A stretch of DNA of 64,000 bases from Blastobasis lacticolella (lineage: Eukaryota > Arthropoda > Insecta > Lepidoptera > Blastobasidae), in contig LR990039.1 of assembly GCA_905147135.1 (NCBI GenBank), positions 29,757,708-29,821,707 of the forward strand, written 5' to 3'. The translations under genes and the position numbers were made by a program. The notes under the pieces are model-generated. The model had not been told where the DNA came from and ran no database searches. It was given only the letters and a program-made list of their open reading frames with translations. Below are positions 36,160 to 49,800 of this stretch, one piece after another (position 1 is the first letter of the stretch; every line of letters starts with the position of its first letter).

Positions 36160-37536
36160 CAATGTTGTTTAAAACTGTCAATTGTTTATGAGGTAGTTTA
36201 TTAACGATTTACATTTTCTGTCGATTTATACAAAAAAAAATCAAGATATGTGACGTAGGTAACTCGAATGTCGAGCGAATGGGACGTTCTGCGAATAGGA
36301 CAAGTTGCGAAAACTACATTTTTCCGACAACGGGACGTTTTGCGTGTAAACCACACTTGTAGACGTAAACGATACGCAGTTCGTTTTGCGGATTTCTCAG
36401 CCAGGCGTAACCGACGCCGCAAAATGTTAGGGTTTACTGGTGTGTCGTTAGACTATACATTGTCACTTGTACACAAGTACGACGTACATAACTGCATTGC
36501 TGTAATTTATCATTATTCTGTTTCTGTCAACACTTGTCAAAGTAGTAGCTGTTGTGTACTAGATTGAAATTTTCTGTAAATAGAAGTCTAACGACGCTCC
36601 ACCGTACGGGCTGCCATGCGATTGTTGTTTTAATGTGTAAATCATATAAATGTTCTCTGGAAGCTCTCAGATTGATAAATAACATTTCACTTCAAGTAAT
36701 AGTGTCTCGTAGCGTAAATTTTTATGACAATGACTGTTTAAATAATGTTGTTACATACATCAACTAACATCGTTTTTTTTTTTTATATTTATACTTTATA
36801 ATTTAAAAGTTACTGTATGCACTGTTGCATGTTCAAGCATGCTTACTTACGCATTGCCATTTGAATTTGATATTATGTTAATGGAATTGTTTGTCTATAA
36901 TGTTCCACAGGTAGATTTAATAATGTTATAATACAACAGGTGTTTTGGAGTAGGGAGCGATGCACACCGATGTTTTACGAGTGCTGCCTATATATTACAT
37001 AATACTGCCCGCCCTAGTTCGCACGGGTGTTCTTGGCTTTTTCCTACTATAAATATGGATGTATTATACAATAAGCCGAATATAATAAATATATACCGAA
37101 ACGAATTCTTTCTAAAGTTGTTTAGAAGAAGTAAGCGGAGAAACAGACGAACAAAAACAACGATTTCCTAGAAAGACTATTTTAGAGATAATCACAGATC
37201 GGCCCCCAGTTGTGTGCATAGCTCCTAAGCGTAATTATTGTTTTCTAATGTGTCTTAAATGTTGAATAGGTTTTACTCGCGATTGCATGTTACGCGGACA
37301 AACATATTATACACAATATTGGATTGTTTCTAAATGAGATGTTAAATGTTAAATATCCACTGATAGATTTTATAACGATACAGCTTCTTAAACGTTCATA
37401 ACTGCGAAAGTTTTATATGCGACAAATCCCTTGTTCTGATTGTGTAGTGGTTTTCCAAGCAACTTGAGATGTTTAAACAATTTGGAATAGAATAACTCAA
37501 ATACAATGTTCATTTTAATAATTTGATGTTGTTTCA
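36160..37536. other. convergent intergenic spacer, no gene seen
   Basis: Between the HAT1 and msl-3 3' ends. The GC-richer part at 36250-36440 contains no recognised coding sequence. Confidence 0.4.
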
Positions 37537-37542
37537 TTTATT
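37537..37542 (-). terminator. candidate msl-3 poly(A) signal
   Basis: AATAAA on the minus strand, about 280 bases after the msl-3 stop codon. Another A-rich variant lies nearer the stop. The assignment is inferred from position only. Confidence 0.35.
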
Positions 37543-37820
37543 TTATCCCATTTATACTTATCATCTAAATATTACATGATTACATTACAGGATTACATGA
37601 TTATTGTAATTCATCAACAAAAGGTCTTATAGCAACACTTACACTTATATAATAATAATACTTATGTCCTACACCACGAGTAGATAATAAAAACATGATT
37701 GTCAGATGCGTCTGAGTCCGATTGGGCACTGAATGTCAGTCTAGTTCTATGGGAGTAGCGTTGTCAGTCTTGGCGCGACTACCGCTGGAAGCCTCACATT
37801 GCGGGCTCCTTGGCGCTGTG

Positions 37821-40800
37821 TCAGTTAGACCGCGAACTGGATTCGGCAATGTAATACGACTCGCCGAACCACTCGCTGTGTTCCTCCAAATACCTGTCAC
37901 AGAGAATGGGGGTTACAAACACTACGGCGTTGAGTGTTTTAGCGTACGTAGCACGGTGTGTTAGTTACAAAAATATTGATAAATATTTTTTGTTTACGTT
38001 CACATCTAGTAATGTAGAGCTCGTCTAGTCTAAAATGACGCGCCCCACTACTTAGTTAGTTGATTTCGATGTGTGAGTGCAAATATTGATAACGACACTT
38101 CATCTGTGTGGGAGCCAATGAACGACGCGTGCTCCTACGTTTGAATCTCACCGGCAACTGAATGACCAATTACAACGGCATTTGTATATGTATTGCGTCC
38201 ATATTTTAAACTTGCTTGTGTACGTTAATGCGATAGTGGGGCGCGTCATTTTAGATTAGACGAGCTCTACCTAGTAATCTTGATGGTAAGAAAAACTGTG
38301 CTAAGAATGCACCCTTGGACAGTACGCGGCGCCGTGACGGCATATACATGCCAACAGTGGCTACTCACTGTATGAACATGTCGATGTGTTTCAGCACCAA
38401 TTTCAGTTTGTAGTCCGGCATGTGAGAGGCGGCCAGGAAGTTCGGCAAGCGTACAAACAGCCGCGTCAGGTGCACTGCGCCGTAAACGCGACATGGCAGG
38501 TGCTCGGTGCCCACACGAGGGATTATCTTCCACGCTGACACCTGGGAGAAACAAATAAACCATCTTGACGTTAATCTCCCGGGTGTGCTCTCGCGCACGA
38601 GGGCCCGGGGTCCGCCTTGGCCTGGATGCAGGATTCGGCAGATCAGATTATACAGTTTGATCGACTGCCATCTGATCAATTAACTACTCAGCCATCGACG
38701 CTCCGGTGTTAATAATAATATCATCATCACAGTCCACTGCAGGACATAGGGCCTCTCCCAAGTAAGGGGAGGCTATTCCCATAATCTCCACACTTGGCAG
38801 GCGGGTTGGAGATCGCATAAATGCTCCTGCCCATTATCCAGGCTACGGAGGCTCTAGATCCTAGTACGACACCCACGAGTGTAAGGGGTTGGTGCTATTC
38901 TACTCTGCCGGACACCACACGGCCACACTTTACTATGTCGATTTGAGTGGTCCAGGATACCTTGTCCAGTAGAAGCGACAGCGGCGTCCGGTTGGAAGGC
39001 GGCGCGGGCGTCTGCGCGGGCCGAGCCCAGCACTCGCTCACCGAGGACGCACTGCTGCCCACGCTGCGAACACGGGGTACAGACATGGATACAGGGGTCC
39101 ACAGATCATCAGAGCCGAAAGACGCTCACCGCTGGGCATAGGCCTCCCCCAGAGATCTCCACGAAGGCCCGTCCAGTGCCTTCCGCATCCAGCTGGTACT
39201 TGTGATCTTGATCAGGTCGTCGGTCCACCTTGTGGGAGGCCTACCCATGCTGCGTCTTCCAGTACGTGGTCCACAGATAAAACTTATCTAACCGACAGGT
39301 GTCGGAAACTAGCTGACAAAGTTTATATATACTCAGCTGTAGTATATAACACGAGTTTCTGTCTATCTATATAGGATAATCAATAAAAAAAATTAAGGAT
39401 TTATAATGGTAAAAAAGCTATTTAATGATACAGCTGATTTGTAATGAAATGCTGTGTGTGATACTGCTTCCTTTATAATTTTGTGGATTGAGGTGGATAA
39501 AGTTTCGTTATACAACTTTTCTGGAGTTTTATGAGATGAGTGCAGATAAAAAGTATTTTTTAAATAGGAATACGTTATACTCATAGCGTGATGTTCCAAT
39601 TACATATTCGAAAACAGTCGTTTAATTTAAAAATAGCAGTTTATGCAAGTGTCATACAAAAGGGGGTATTAAAACATGAGTGTCTGTTTATTATACAAGG
39701 CGTAGCCGAGTATGATATGAAAATTATATGTACGATATTTTAACATAAAAATATGAGTGTAGATAAAGTAGTGTATGCAACTGCATATAATTAGGTATTA
39801 AAACACTCGTGTCAAACTATTATTATACTTGGCTACGCCTCGTATGATAAACAGACACTCATGTTTAAATAACCCCTTTTATACGACGATTTCAGACGTC
39901 GAAATATTAATAGAAAGCAAACGGAAACTTATATAAGCTTATCCAGGTAGAGAGCGTTGATTTTGTATAACTAGGTACTGTTTAAGATGTGGATTATGTT
40001 TTGGACGAAGTTGCATGAAAAAGCACTCGCAAGCAGCGTCCACATAAACATCTTGTAATTTGTGAAATTTATGGACATTAAATTGGACATTAGAACTGAA
40101 ATTATAGAAGTAAGTACCTTCAGCTTACAACTACTATAATCTAACTATATTAATTCGAACAACCATACACAAGCTTAATGACATATCGAATAATGCGTTT
40201 ATTTCATTCTATTAAGTAATTTAGTTTTGGATTTAAGAATTATGTCGCTTTGCAAGCTGCAATGTGATGAGAAACAACGTCATGGGCAAGGAGTATGAAA
40301 TACTTCGTGTTCTTACAGGACCCAATAGTGTCTTGTGATTTGTGTATGTTAATATGTATTCTATTAGTGAGCGCAAAGCACAATGAAAGAAAGAACAGCT
40401 TATAATGTGCCAAAGTAGTATGAGGAATCAAATAAAAAATTAGTAAAGACAAAATGATTACCAATGACATGCCATGTTCTGATTACGATGAGTGTGCGGG
40501 AACACCTTGTCACCATTGCCAACAATGAGTAGAACGATAAAAAAACATACATTCAAGCGAAAAGTAAAGTGGATGCTACACAACAACCATTCACACACCA
40601 CTCCTACTGAATGTGAAATGTGCCACTGAATGGTAGGTGTGGTGTGATGGCGTCGATTGGGGCGATATTTTCGAACAGTTTTCAATTTTGATTTATGCTA
40701 TGCTTTTTTCCCTATTTTGGAACTGTACTCTTTCGAACTTTTTCTTTCATACCACCAAGGTGGCAAACAAGCGTGCGGCCCGCCTGATTTAAATCAGTCA

Positions 40801-43800
40801 CCGCTAATGGACGTTCGCAAGGGGCATCGCCCACGCGTTGCCGACCCCGTAAAGCCGTTTAACCTTTTAAAGCCTGTCATGCTACTCATGCTGGTGAGCT
40901 GTTAAGCGAATGGTGTGCGTGTCATGGCCGAAGGTTACCTTGAAGACAGCGTCTCGAAAGCGCGCGGCTCCCCGGTGGAAGTCGACGGCGCCGGCTCGTC
41001 CTCCGAGTGCGACACCGCGGACTTGTGCGATCGCAGCCTGCCGGCACACGCCACATCATCACAATACACACTCCGCATTCTCCACACTCCACACCACATA
41101 CACACTTGAGCTCGGAGTATAAAGCCTGGTGGGAATATATGAGGCTGTCGCGTTTCGAGAGGGAGATGCTTAGATTCGCAATATGTAAGGCGCCTCATAC
41201 ATTCCTGGTCAGGCTTCACACAGACGGCAGGGGTTCATCTAACGCGCGTACCGTGTTTAATGCGACAGTGCAAACTTCGGAAGCGTTATTCGATTTCAAA
41301 TATTACGTATACGAATGCGACGAATCACTATATTCACAGCAAACGGGTCCGAAGCTCGCACTGGAGACAGTACCGCGCGCAGTTCTCGCAAAGCTAAACT
41401 ACGAGCTACATTCGTGAAAAGTTCTACACTCGTATGGAGACTACCAAACGCATTTGCATTACACTAAGTACGGAATACGTGAGTGGGGGGTACCTCCTCG
41501 CGACGCCGGCGCCCCTGGCGGCGGCGCGGACCTCCCTCGGCCGTCCGGGGGCGCCGGGGGCTCCCCACCCGGCGCCGGGGACCTCCTCCGGGGGGTCCAC
41601 CTTCGCCTTGGCCTTCTCGCCGCTGTCGCTCTTCGGGCCCCCCTCGGACTTTACCGCCTCCTCGCTGTTGCCGCTCTCGGAGTTGGCTGGACGGAGACAG
41701 AGCTTATGTTACAATTAGAATACCGAGCTCGCATGCACAGTTTTGTATAAAAGTTCCCAGTAAATATTGATTACAAAACAATATCCAACAGATGGCGTTA
41801 GTGATAAGTGAGGTCCGGTGACAAAATACTGCTGTGTTGCATGTAACAACTGCTGTAAAATTACAGATCTATTCGAACCAATGACAGCACTTTATTTAGA
41901 CATAAGACTTCAGTAGCGCCATCTGGAATCGCGACACCCCTCATTGAACGCGACAACGATAATACAGATCGCAAACTAAGTTTTAGAATGTGTGTTAACC
42001 GCGATAATTTAAAACAGTGCCTCCTCGTATCATTTCTGTAATACGAAAGAAACGAGCTGTGAAAATGTGAACACGAGCTGTTCGTCACTTGGACACAAAG
42101 CGGCTCGTATCTAGACCCCATGATACAACTTTTACAATGCGTACGGCTAAGGAGTGGAACGCGTTGCCCGCGAGTGTGTTTCCCGATCAACATAATCTGG
42201 ATGCCTCCAACGCTAGAGTGCCACCGCATCGTCACTTGCCAACGGGTGAGATGGTGGTCAAGTGCCTGTCTTGTATAATATAAAAAAAAAGAATACAAGA
42301 ATAAATATCATTAACACAACACAATGACATTAACAGATCACATCATCACACACTGTGCTCCATGCAAATAATAGTTTTTCTAATTTTCTTTGGATAGGTA
42401 CATTAACGTCGACTTGTTTTTTTTTATTCTTTTCCTACCTTTATTTGTTTACTAGTTTAAGTAATATAATAGAAGTCTGTAATTGGCCTATGATAAAGTA
42501 ATGATGTTTCGTTTAACATTTATGTAACTAAGGGAACGTACCCATACTACGTGACCCGTTTAGGGGGGGGAGGGAGATCTTCAAAATACTACGCTCAGTC
42601 ACAGGAGCGGGGGGGTGGCTTAAATTTTTGTTACGTAGTCGATTTCGCCGCAAGAAATTGCAAATATGAGTCAAATTATTTTCATTTGTTACACTTTCTG
42701 CCTGCGAAATAATTAAAAATAATACTTGTCAATGCTACGAAAAACTTTAAGGGGGGGGGGGGGGGGGTCTTGGCATATAATACGAGTGGTCACCGAGGGA
42801 AGGGGGGGGGGTCAAAAAATCTTAAAAAACAGGTCACGTAGTATGGGTACGTTCCCTAAGCTGTTGACTTCAGGTGTAATAAATAAAATAAAAAGCGCCG
42901 TTCCTCACCACGCGAGGCGGTGGCGGTGGCGGTGGCGGCGGTGGCGGCAGTCGCCGGGCGGCAGTCGGGGTCGGGCGGCAGGTGCGAGTACTCCGGCAGG
43001 TTGGGGCTGGTGATGACGGGCGCGGCGCGCGTGCGACGCGGACTGTCCTCACTGCGCACCGGACAGACAAACGCAATTCAACATCACATTTCATGACAAA
43101 GCAGCAAATCATCGGCATCATCTTGGCGTTAATGTCTGCCCTGACCATGATCCAGGGGGACCTCCGGGACCCCGCTACCAGGGGAACCTGACCGGATTGG
43201 ATCATGGTTACACATCCAGTCGCCTGAATGTGCGGGTTACATCACGATGTTTTCCCTCGCCGTAGGAGCATCGGTTAGTATTCAACTAATGTACATAGCT
43301 CAGAAAACAGTCATTGGTGCATGGCCGGAGCGGGATTCGAGCCCGGGACCTCTGGCTTACAAGCCGGATATTGTAACCGCTCGGCCACCGACGCTCTCTG
43401 CTGACAAAGCAGCAAATGGTAAACGGTAAATATATACGTATGTCGTTCGGTGTGTAGTAAAGAGTTGCTGTATTGTGTTATATATTGCAGCAGCGTGGGT
43501 AGATCTCCCACTAGATGGCCCGAAGACCTGCTAGAGATCGCAGGTACCAGCTGGATGCGGAAGGCACAGGCCCGGCTTTTGTGGAGATCTCTGGGGGAGG
43601 CCTATGCCCAGCGGTGGGCGTCTTTCGGCTGATATGACGATTGTATTGTATAGTGTGCAATGTAATGTAATGAATAATGTTTTTCAAGAACCATATTTGA
43701 CGACCTGAGTGGTTCAGTGGTCAACACGCCAGTCAGTCACGCAAGAGGTCCCCGGTTCGATTCCCGGCCGGGCACAAATTTCAATTATGAATTTTAATTT

Positions 43801-46800
43801 CTGCTACGGGTCTGGGTGTTCTATGTATAATAAGTATGTATTTGAAACTCTATAAGTAGTATATCAGTTAGCTAGCACCCATAGTACTTTGCTTAGTTTG
43901 GAACTAGGTGGCGCTGTGTGAATTTGTCCACGATTATTTATTTTATTTTAATATAGCAAGCTTATAAACCTGCAATAACATTCTATCGATAAGACCGTTC
44001 CGTTATTGTATAGTGTTATTGTACTGTATAGTATAGTGTGCACAGTAATGGCAGTCACCCTTGCTGTTGTCGCCCGCACGCGTCGAGGTATTGCGCGACC
44101 TCCTGTCGGTACAACAGGTGTCCGCGCAGCACGAAGTCAAAGTACACGCGCAAACCGTCCGCCACCTCGCGAACCAGGTTCAATCTGCATTGGAACAACA
44201 ATAAAATCAATGAAAAACAACATTTGTTGCGCTACACCGTTTTTTGTATCACTAGGGTGGCAAACAAGCTTACGGCCTGCCTGATGGTAAGCAGACATTT
44301 GCAATACCAGGGGCATCACCCCACGCGTTGCCGACCCCGCAGAAACCAGTGTTATTTCCAATTTCAATAGTCAATGTTTCAGTTGTTCCCACCGACAAGA
44401 CGCCCGGTGTCTGAAACGCTTGTCAACGCAAAAATTACGTAGCAACTTGTTAATCTGTGATTAAATGCAGTTTGGGTTTCGGAAAAGGCCAATTGACAGT
44501 TTGTTAACAGTTTGTCAACGGATTGTCAAATCTCCAATTAACGGCCGATTAATGTAATTTTGGGTTTCCAAGAAGCTTTTTCTCATGTTAACTGTATGTT
44601 ATCAATTCAATTCAATTCAAATTATTTATTTCAGAATAATTATTCCATAATTTGTTAGTAAATGAACAACATTGACTATGCTATGTTAGTATCGTCGTGT
44701 TATTTTAATTAGCGAAAATCGACCAATTAACAGATTGTCAAAAGAAATTATATCCGATTTTCTTGGTCTAGGTCGTGGTCCTGGCCCTGGTCCAGGTTCT
44801 AGTTTTGGTCCAAGACAACGGCGAAAACTCCCGAATCGCTATGGCAAACAAGTTATGGTCAATTAAAATAAACTTGATATTTTAATGGAAAATTCAGCAT
44901 ATATGGCCAATACCGTTGTGCTATAGGTCAGCTCTAGGCGTGGCAGTGATATATAATTGGAAAGGATTTAAAATTTTCTACAAATTTTACTATAGCGATA
45001 ACTCTCTAATCGCTGTGAGACAAAAGTTATGGTCATCCCATCCCACCCACCTTCTTCAAGACACGTCGAGCAAGTCCAGCCGTTGCGGATTGTCTCAGGC
45101 AGCTTCATTTTCTGTACCGGGTTAAAAATAAAAACATTTCCTTTCTGTAGGCCTGCTGGAAGAAATTTCTTTTAGAAATAAGTAGTGCCTGTTGTGTCAG
45201 TTATATCTATGTTATATCTCTGTATTTCTTTATTGTGTGCAATAAATTGTTAAATAAATAAAATAAATAAATAAATAAAAAAGACTTTCGGCGCGAGTTT
45301 TCTCGCGAGCACACGTGTTATAGCCGTCCACATATGTCACCGCACCGACCCACCTATGTCGCCGACACACTTGTGCCTTGCTGACCCCCACCCACCTGCA
45401 AGCCACGTCAAGTGAGTCTGTCATGTATGATAATGATGAACGCTGCCCCCAAGCAGCTTCATTTTCTGTTTCGGGTTTGTCCACTGCCATTTCTGTCCAA
45501 ATAAAGACTGTCGCGACGCTAGCACACGTGTACTAGCCGTCCTGATCCCCACCTACCTGCGAGACACGTCGAGCAAGTCCAGCCGTTGCGGATTGCCCCA
45601 GGCAGCTTCATTTTCAGATCCGGGTTTGTTTAAAAAAAAAGACTCCCTGCGCAAGCTATGTCGCGAGCATACATGTACTAGCCGTCCTGGCGGGGCTAAC
45701 AAGTGTGAGCGACATAGGTGGGTCGGACCCACCTACGTCGCCGACCCACTCGTGCCTCGCTGACCCACCTGCGAGACACGTCGAGCAAGTCCGGCCGTTG
45801 CGGTGGGTCGTGCCGCGCCCGCTGCGGCCGCCACGCGCCGGCCCTAGCGAACCACTTCACGAACGACTCGAGGATCTCCGCGGCGCACGGGGACGCCGGC
45901 AGGCGGGAGAGCCGCCCGCGCTTCACTACCAGGTGGTAGTCGAAGGTCAGACGGTCCCTGCGGAGAGGTTCAGGTTTTCGGATTCGAATTTCGATTTCGA
46001 CTAGAAGGAGAGCGCGATCCTTTTACGTTGATGTTACGAAAATGGTCTCCGGCTATTGATTTTCATTAAAATTAAGTTTAGCGTAACACATTTAACGTTA
46101 AAATATGTGGGTAATTTCACCCAGGCTACACATTACTATATTTTAAGTGCCGACAACCATTGTCGATTTAAACATGATATCGAACATGGCCCGCCCATTT
46201 TAATCAATTTAACTCAGGATTTGATGAGATCGATTCCCAACAATATTGAAAGTATTGGAACGAGCAAAGCCTTGAAATTCTCATTATTCTCTGAAAAGCA
46301 TCAACGGAAACTAAAATTGAAAGATATATGTTTCATATTTGCAAACTAGTTACACAAATACAGTACATGTGTTCCCTTCCATGTGTTAGGTATTGGTGAG
46401 AATTTATTTTTCGTTATTATCATGTTAGCGTTTATCCTGGCTTCGCTTTCCCCTTTTATTCCTCCACTTCGCCCGGTCCTCACGCCGTTGGACATTGGCG
46501 CTCGCCGATTCAGCGATCTCAACCCATCTCTTCGTATTTTAAGCTAGAACACAACGCAGGGGATGTTACCTGAGTGCGGCGGGCAGGGCGATGTGGGCGC
46601 GGCTGGGCTGCGGCGGCGGCGAGCGCGGCTGCGAGTGCGCGCCGGAGCCCGACGACGAGTCCGTGTCGCCTGGCTCGCAGACTGCGAGGAGGTTATCACA
46701 AACAGTACAAATATCGGAGATGAAATTAAACCTCAATAAATTTAAATAATTTGACGACCTGAGTGGTTCAGTGGTGCGTGGTCTGCCACGCAAGAGGTCC

Positions 46801-49800
46801 CGGGTTCGATTCCCGGCCGGGCAGAAATTGAAATGATGAATTCTAATTTCTGTTACGGGTCTGGGTGTTCTATGTATAATAAGTATGTATTTAAAACTAT
46901 ATAAGTAGTTTATCAGTTATCTAGCACCCATAACACAAACTTTGATTACTTTGGGGCTAGATGGCGCTGTGTGAATTTGTCCACGATTATCTATTTATTA
47001 TTTATTTATTTATCTAAATATTCGCCCCTCTGAGCGGCGTACCATCGAGCGGCGTGCTGCTGGACGAGCCGTCGTCGCTGAAGCCGTGCCGCGCACGCTT
47101 GGCCGCGCCCGCCCCGGCCGACGTGCTGACGGCTTTCTTGCGCTCGCGTCGATACAAATACGAGCCCCTGCCGGTGACACGACACCGTAAGTCGGGGTGC
47201 TTGGATAATTCCAATGGACTGCGAGGTTATCGGGTACAAGAGAAATTCCACTTTGCAGCGACAGTAGACTTTAAGGAAACCCACCAAACGTTGGTCTGGT
47301 TGGTGCATAGGTTATGTACCGCTAAAAAGTGGATTTATTTTTGTACTCGATGACTATAAGATGAAATTAAAGATCAAAAATGTAAACACACAACTGTCAA
47401 TGTCAAAGAGACTATCCAGGGGTGTAAAACCTTTGGTTTGCATAACCAAATGGTTATGCATCGTGCACACTTTGCAGTGTGCAATGGCTGGTAAACTTTC
47501 GAAATCGAAACAAATCAATTTACTCCCATTTATTCAATTTATTTAAAACGTAATGAGTAACTCGGAAACTATTAGTCCAAGAACCGCCATTTTGAATCTT
47601 GTATTACTATTTGCGAAATTAATTAAATATGTCTCGGCGTCGGTAAATCCCTTACTTTCCAAGCCTCTGCAATAATGTACTGTAACAACGAAATAAAGGT
47701 TTAGAATTTCTTACCATTACCAATGGCATAAATGAAAACTACCCATATTTTATTGAAACAGCACAAATATGTAACAAAAAAAAACAAAGTTCCCTATTAA
47801 ATTCAGTAAAATATTTATTTTATTTCATTTTGAATGTAATAATTTTATCAATATTTCAATGATCTTAAATAATCCACCATTTGGGTTATCTTTTTAATAG
47901 TAGCAACCCATTTGTTTACATTTTTGATCTTTAATTCGATCTCATACCTTACGGCACACTCACAGTCTATAACAATGTACCCGAAGAGAGACCTACACAT
48001 ACAGTTGCTCAACGTATTAGCTGAAAACATAATCATAAATAAGATAATACATACCTACATCATATCATTACCATCATCCTCCTATCCTCCACACTTCCAT
48101 TTAACCATATCATAATCAGTCACTGATGATGATAAACACATAAAAATTTAAAAAATCTAGGCTCTATCTTTAACTCCAAAGAGTTGTCCTAACACTTTGT
48201 AATGATAAGCCTGTTATATCTGGTGGAATTTTAGCCTAAATATATTAATGCGAAAACGGAGGCGTTTTACTGAAAAACAATTGATATATCTTAGGTCCAA
48301 GATCTATGCACGTGACAGCTGCTTGTAAACAAATTAACCTTGGATTAATAGTCGAAACAAGAAAATGGTATTGTCCAATGTTAGTATTGGCCCGGGTTTG
48401 TTTTGATTTTTTTGAAATTTAGGTATTATACCCTCATTGTTACAAAAATGATGGGAGCCTGGAGATCAGTAAACACAGGTTTGTTTAACCTAGTACAGAC
48501 TCTAGCTCTCAATAAGGATTTTATACTGTTTATACTAAGCTTATAATATTATGGATTGTTGCCTTTTTGAGAGGAATAAACTCATTTTTGTATTGTAAAA
48601 GAAATTCTTCTGCTTGGTGTTACTGGTTGAAACTTGAGTGTCTTGTTATCAACTGGAGTTTGCGATTTCAATGGTTTAACACTTTTATACACGAATATTC
48701 TGTTTAAAGACCCATCGCTCCAAAAACAAGGTTCGCGTACAAAATCCTGTGTAAAAAATGATTAAATGTGTTATAAGAACCGCCATTTTACAATGATAAT
48801 GGGTTCAGTTTGTAGGATATTGCGACTTGAACATGTTAAAATCAAATCCTAATTTGTTTGTTTTATAGTCACACGGCCACCACACAATACTTGCTTCCAA
48901 AGTTGAAAACCAGGTCAGAAGTTAGAAGCCATGTAAGAATTCTTTGGATGGCTTGAAAATGTTTATTACTCTCACATGAAGAAACTTACTTGAATTAAGA
49001 AGGTGTAGTTATACAGATATATAAGTTTATTTGTGTGTGTCACATCAACGGCCCGTAACAGTCGACAGCTGGACTTGACCCGCCTCCACTATAATTGAGA
49101 GTTTTGGCACAATCTCCACACTTGGTGTTGGTGTGGAAAATGTTGACAAGAACAGAAAATGCTTCAGCCCCTTTTCTGGTCTAGCAAGGTCGTAGTCGGT
49201 CTATCTCTGAGTAACTAACATTACCTTAAAGCAGCTGGTGTACTAATAAACAAACTGACAGAAATCAAATAGGCCCCTATAAAGTGTACATATACTTTTG
49301 TTTTATTATATGCCACAGATTTTAATGAAACAAAGATAAGGACCACCTCAAAATAAAGGAAACCAGAATAAAGACAATCTCACCCCCTCTTTTTGTGTTG
49401 CGGGTTAAAAAAAGAAAGAATAGTGGATTCAGTATACTTACAGCTGCAGCTGGGACTTTTCAGCCAGGTCTCTTTGCAACAACCGGTTCTCCTCAGTGTC
49501 TTTAAGCACAAAGTCCTCCCCGACGCAACGGTCCCACGACGAGTTCCAGCCCTGGAAGTGGATCAGGTACTCGGTCGAGCGGCGGCCTCTCTTGTCTTTA
49601 TTCTCAATCACCTCCAACACCTTGACAATAAACATCATTTTACAATTTCACTTTGATAGCACAAAGACACGGTTAATTAAAAATAAACATAACTCTGTAA
49701 TTTTTATACAATGCCATACACATTTACACATTTTTATTTATAGTACATATAAATAAAATACAATTAATAATAAAAAATAAAAAGTATAGTTTTGTATTGT

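Noticed and set aside
41483..41770. GC-rich plus-strand open frames of about 95 codons
   Set aside because: Antisense shadows of msl-3 exon 8.
43699..43775. tRNA-like sequence with good A and B boxes
   Set aside because: It continues into a SINE body, and a second full copy is at 46753-47013; not a free tRNA gene.
45696..46004. Plus-strand open frames over 45705-46004
   Set aside because: Antisense shadows of msl-3 exon 5, which is supported by homology and splice sites.
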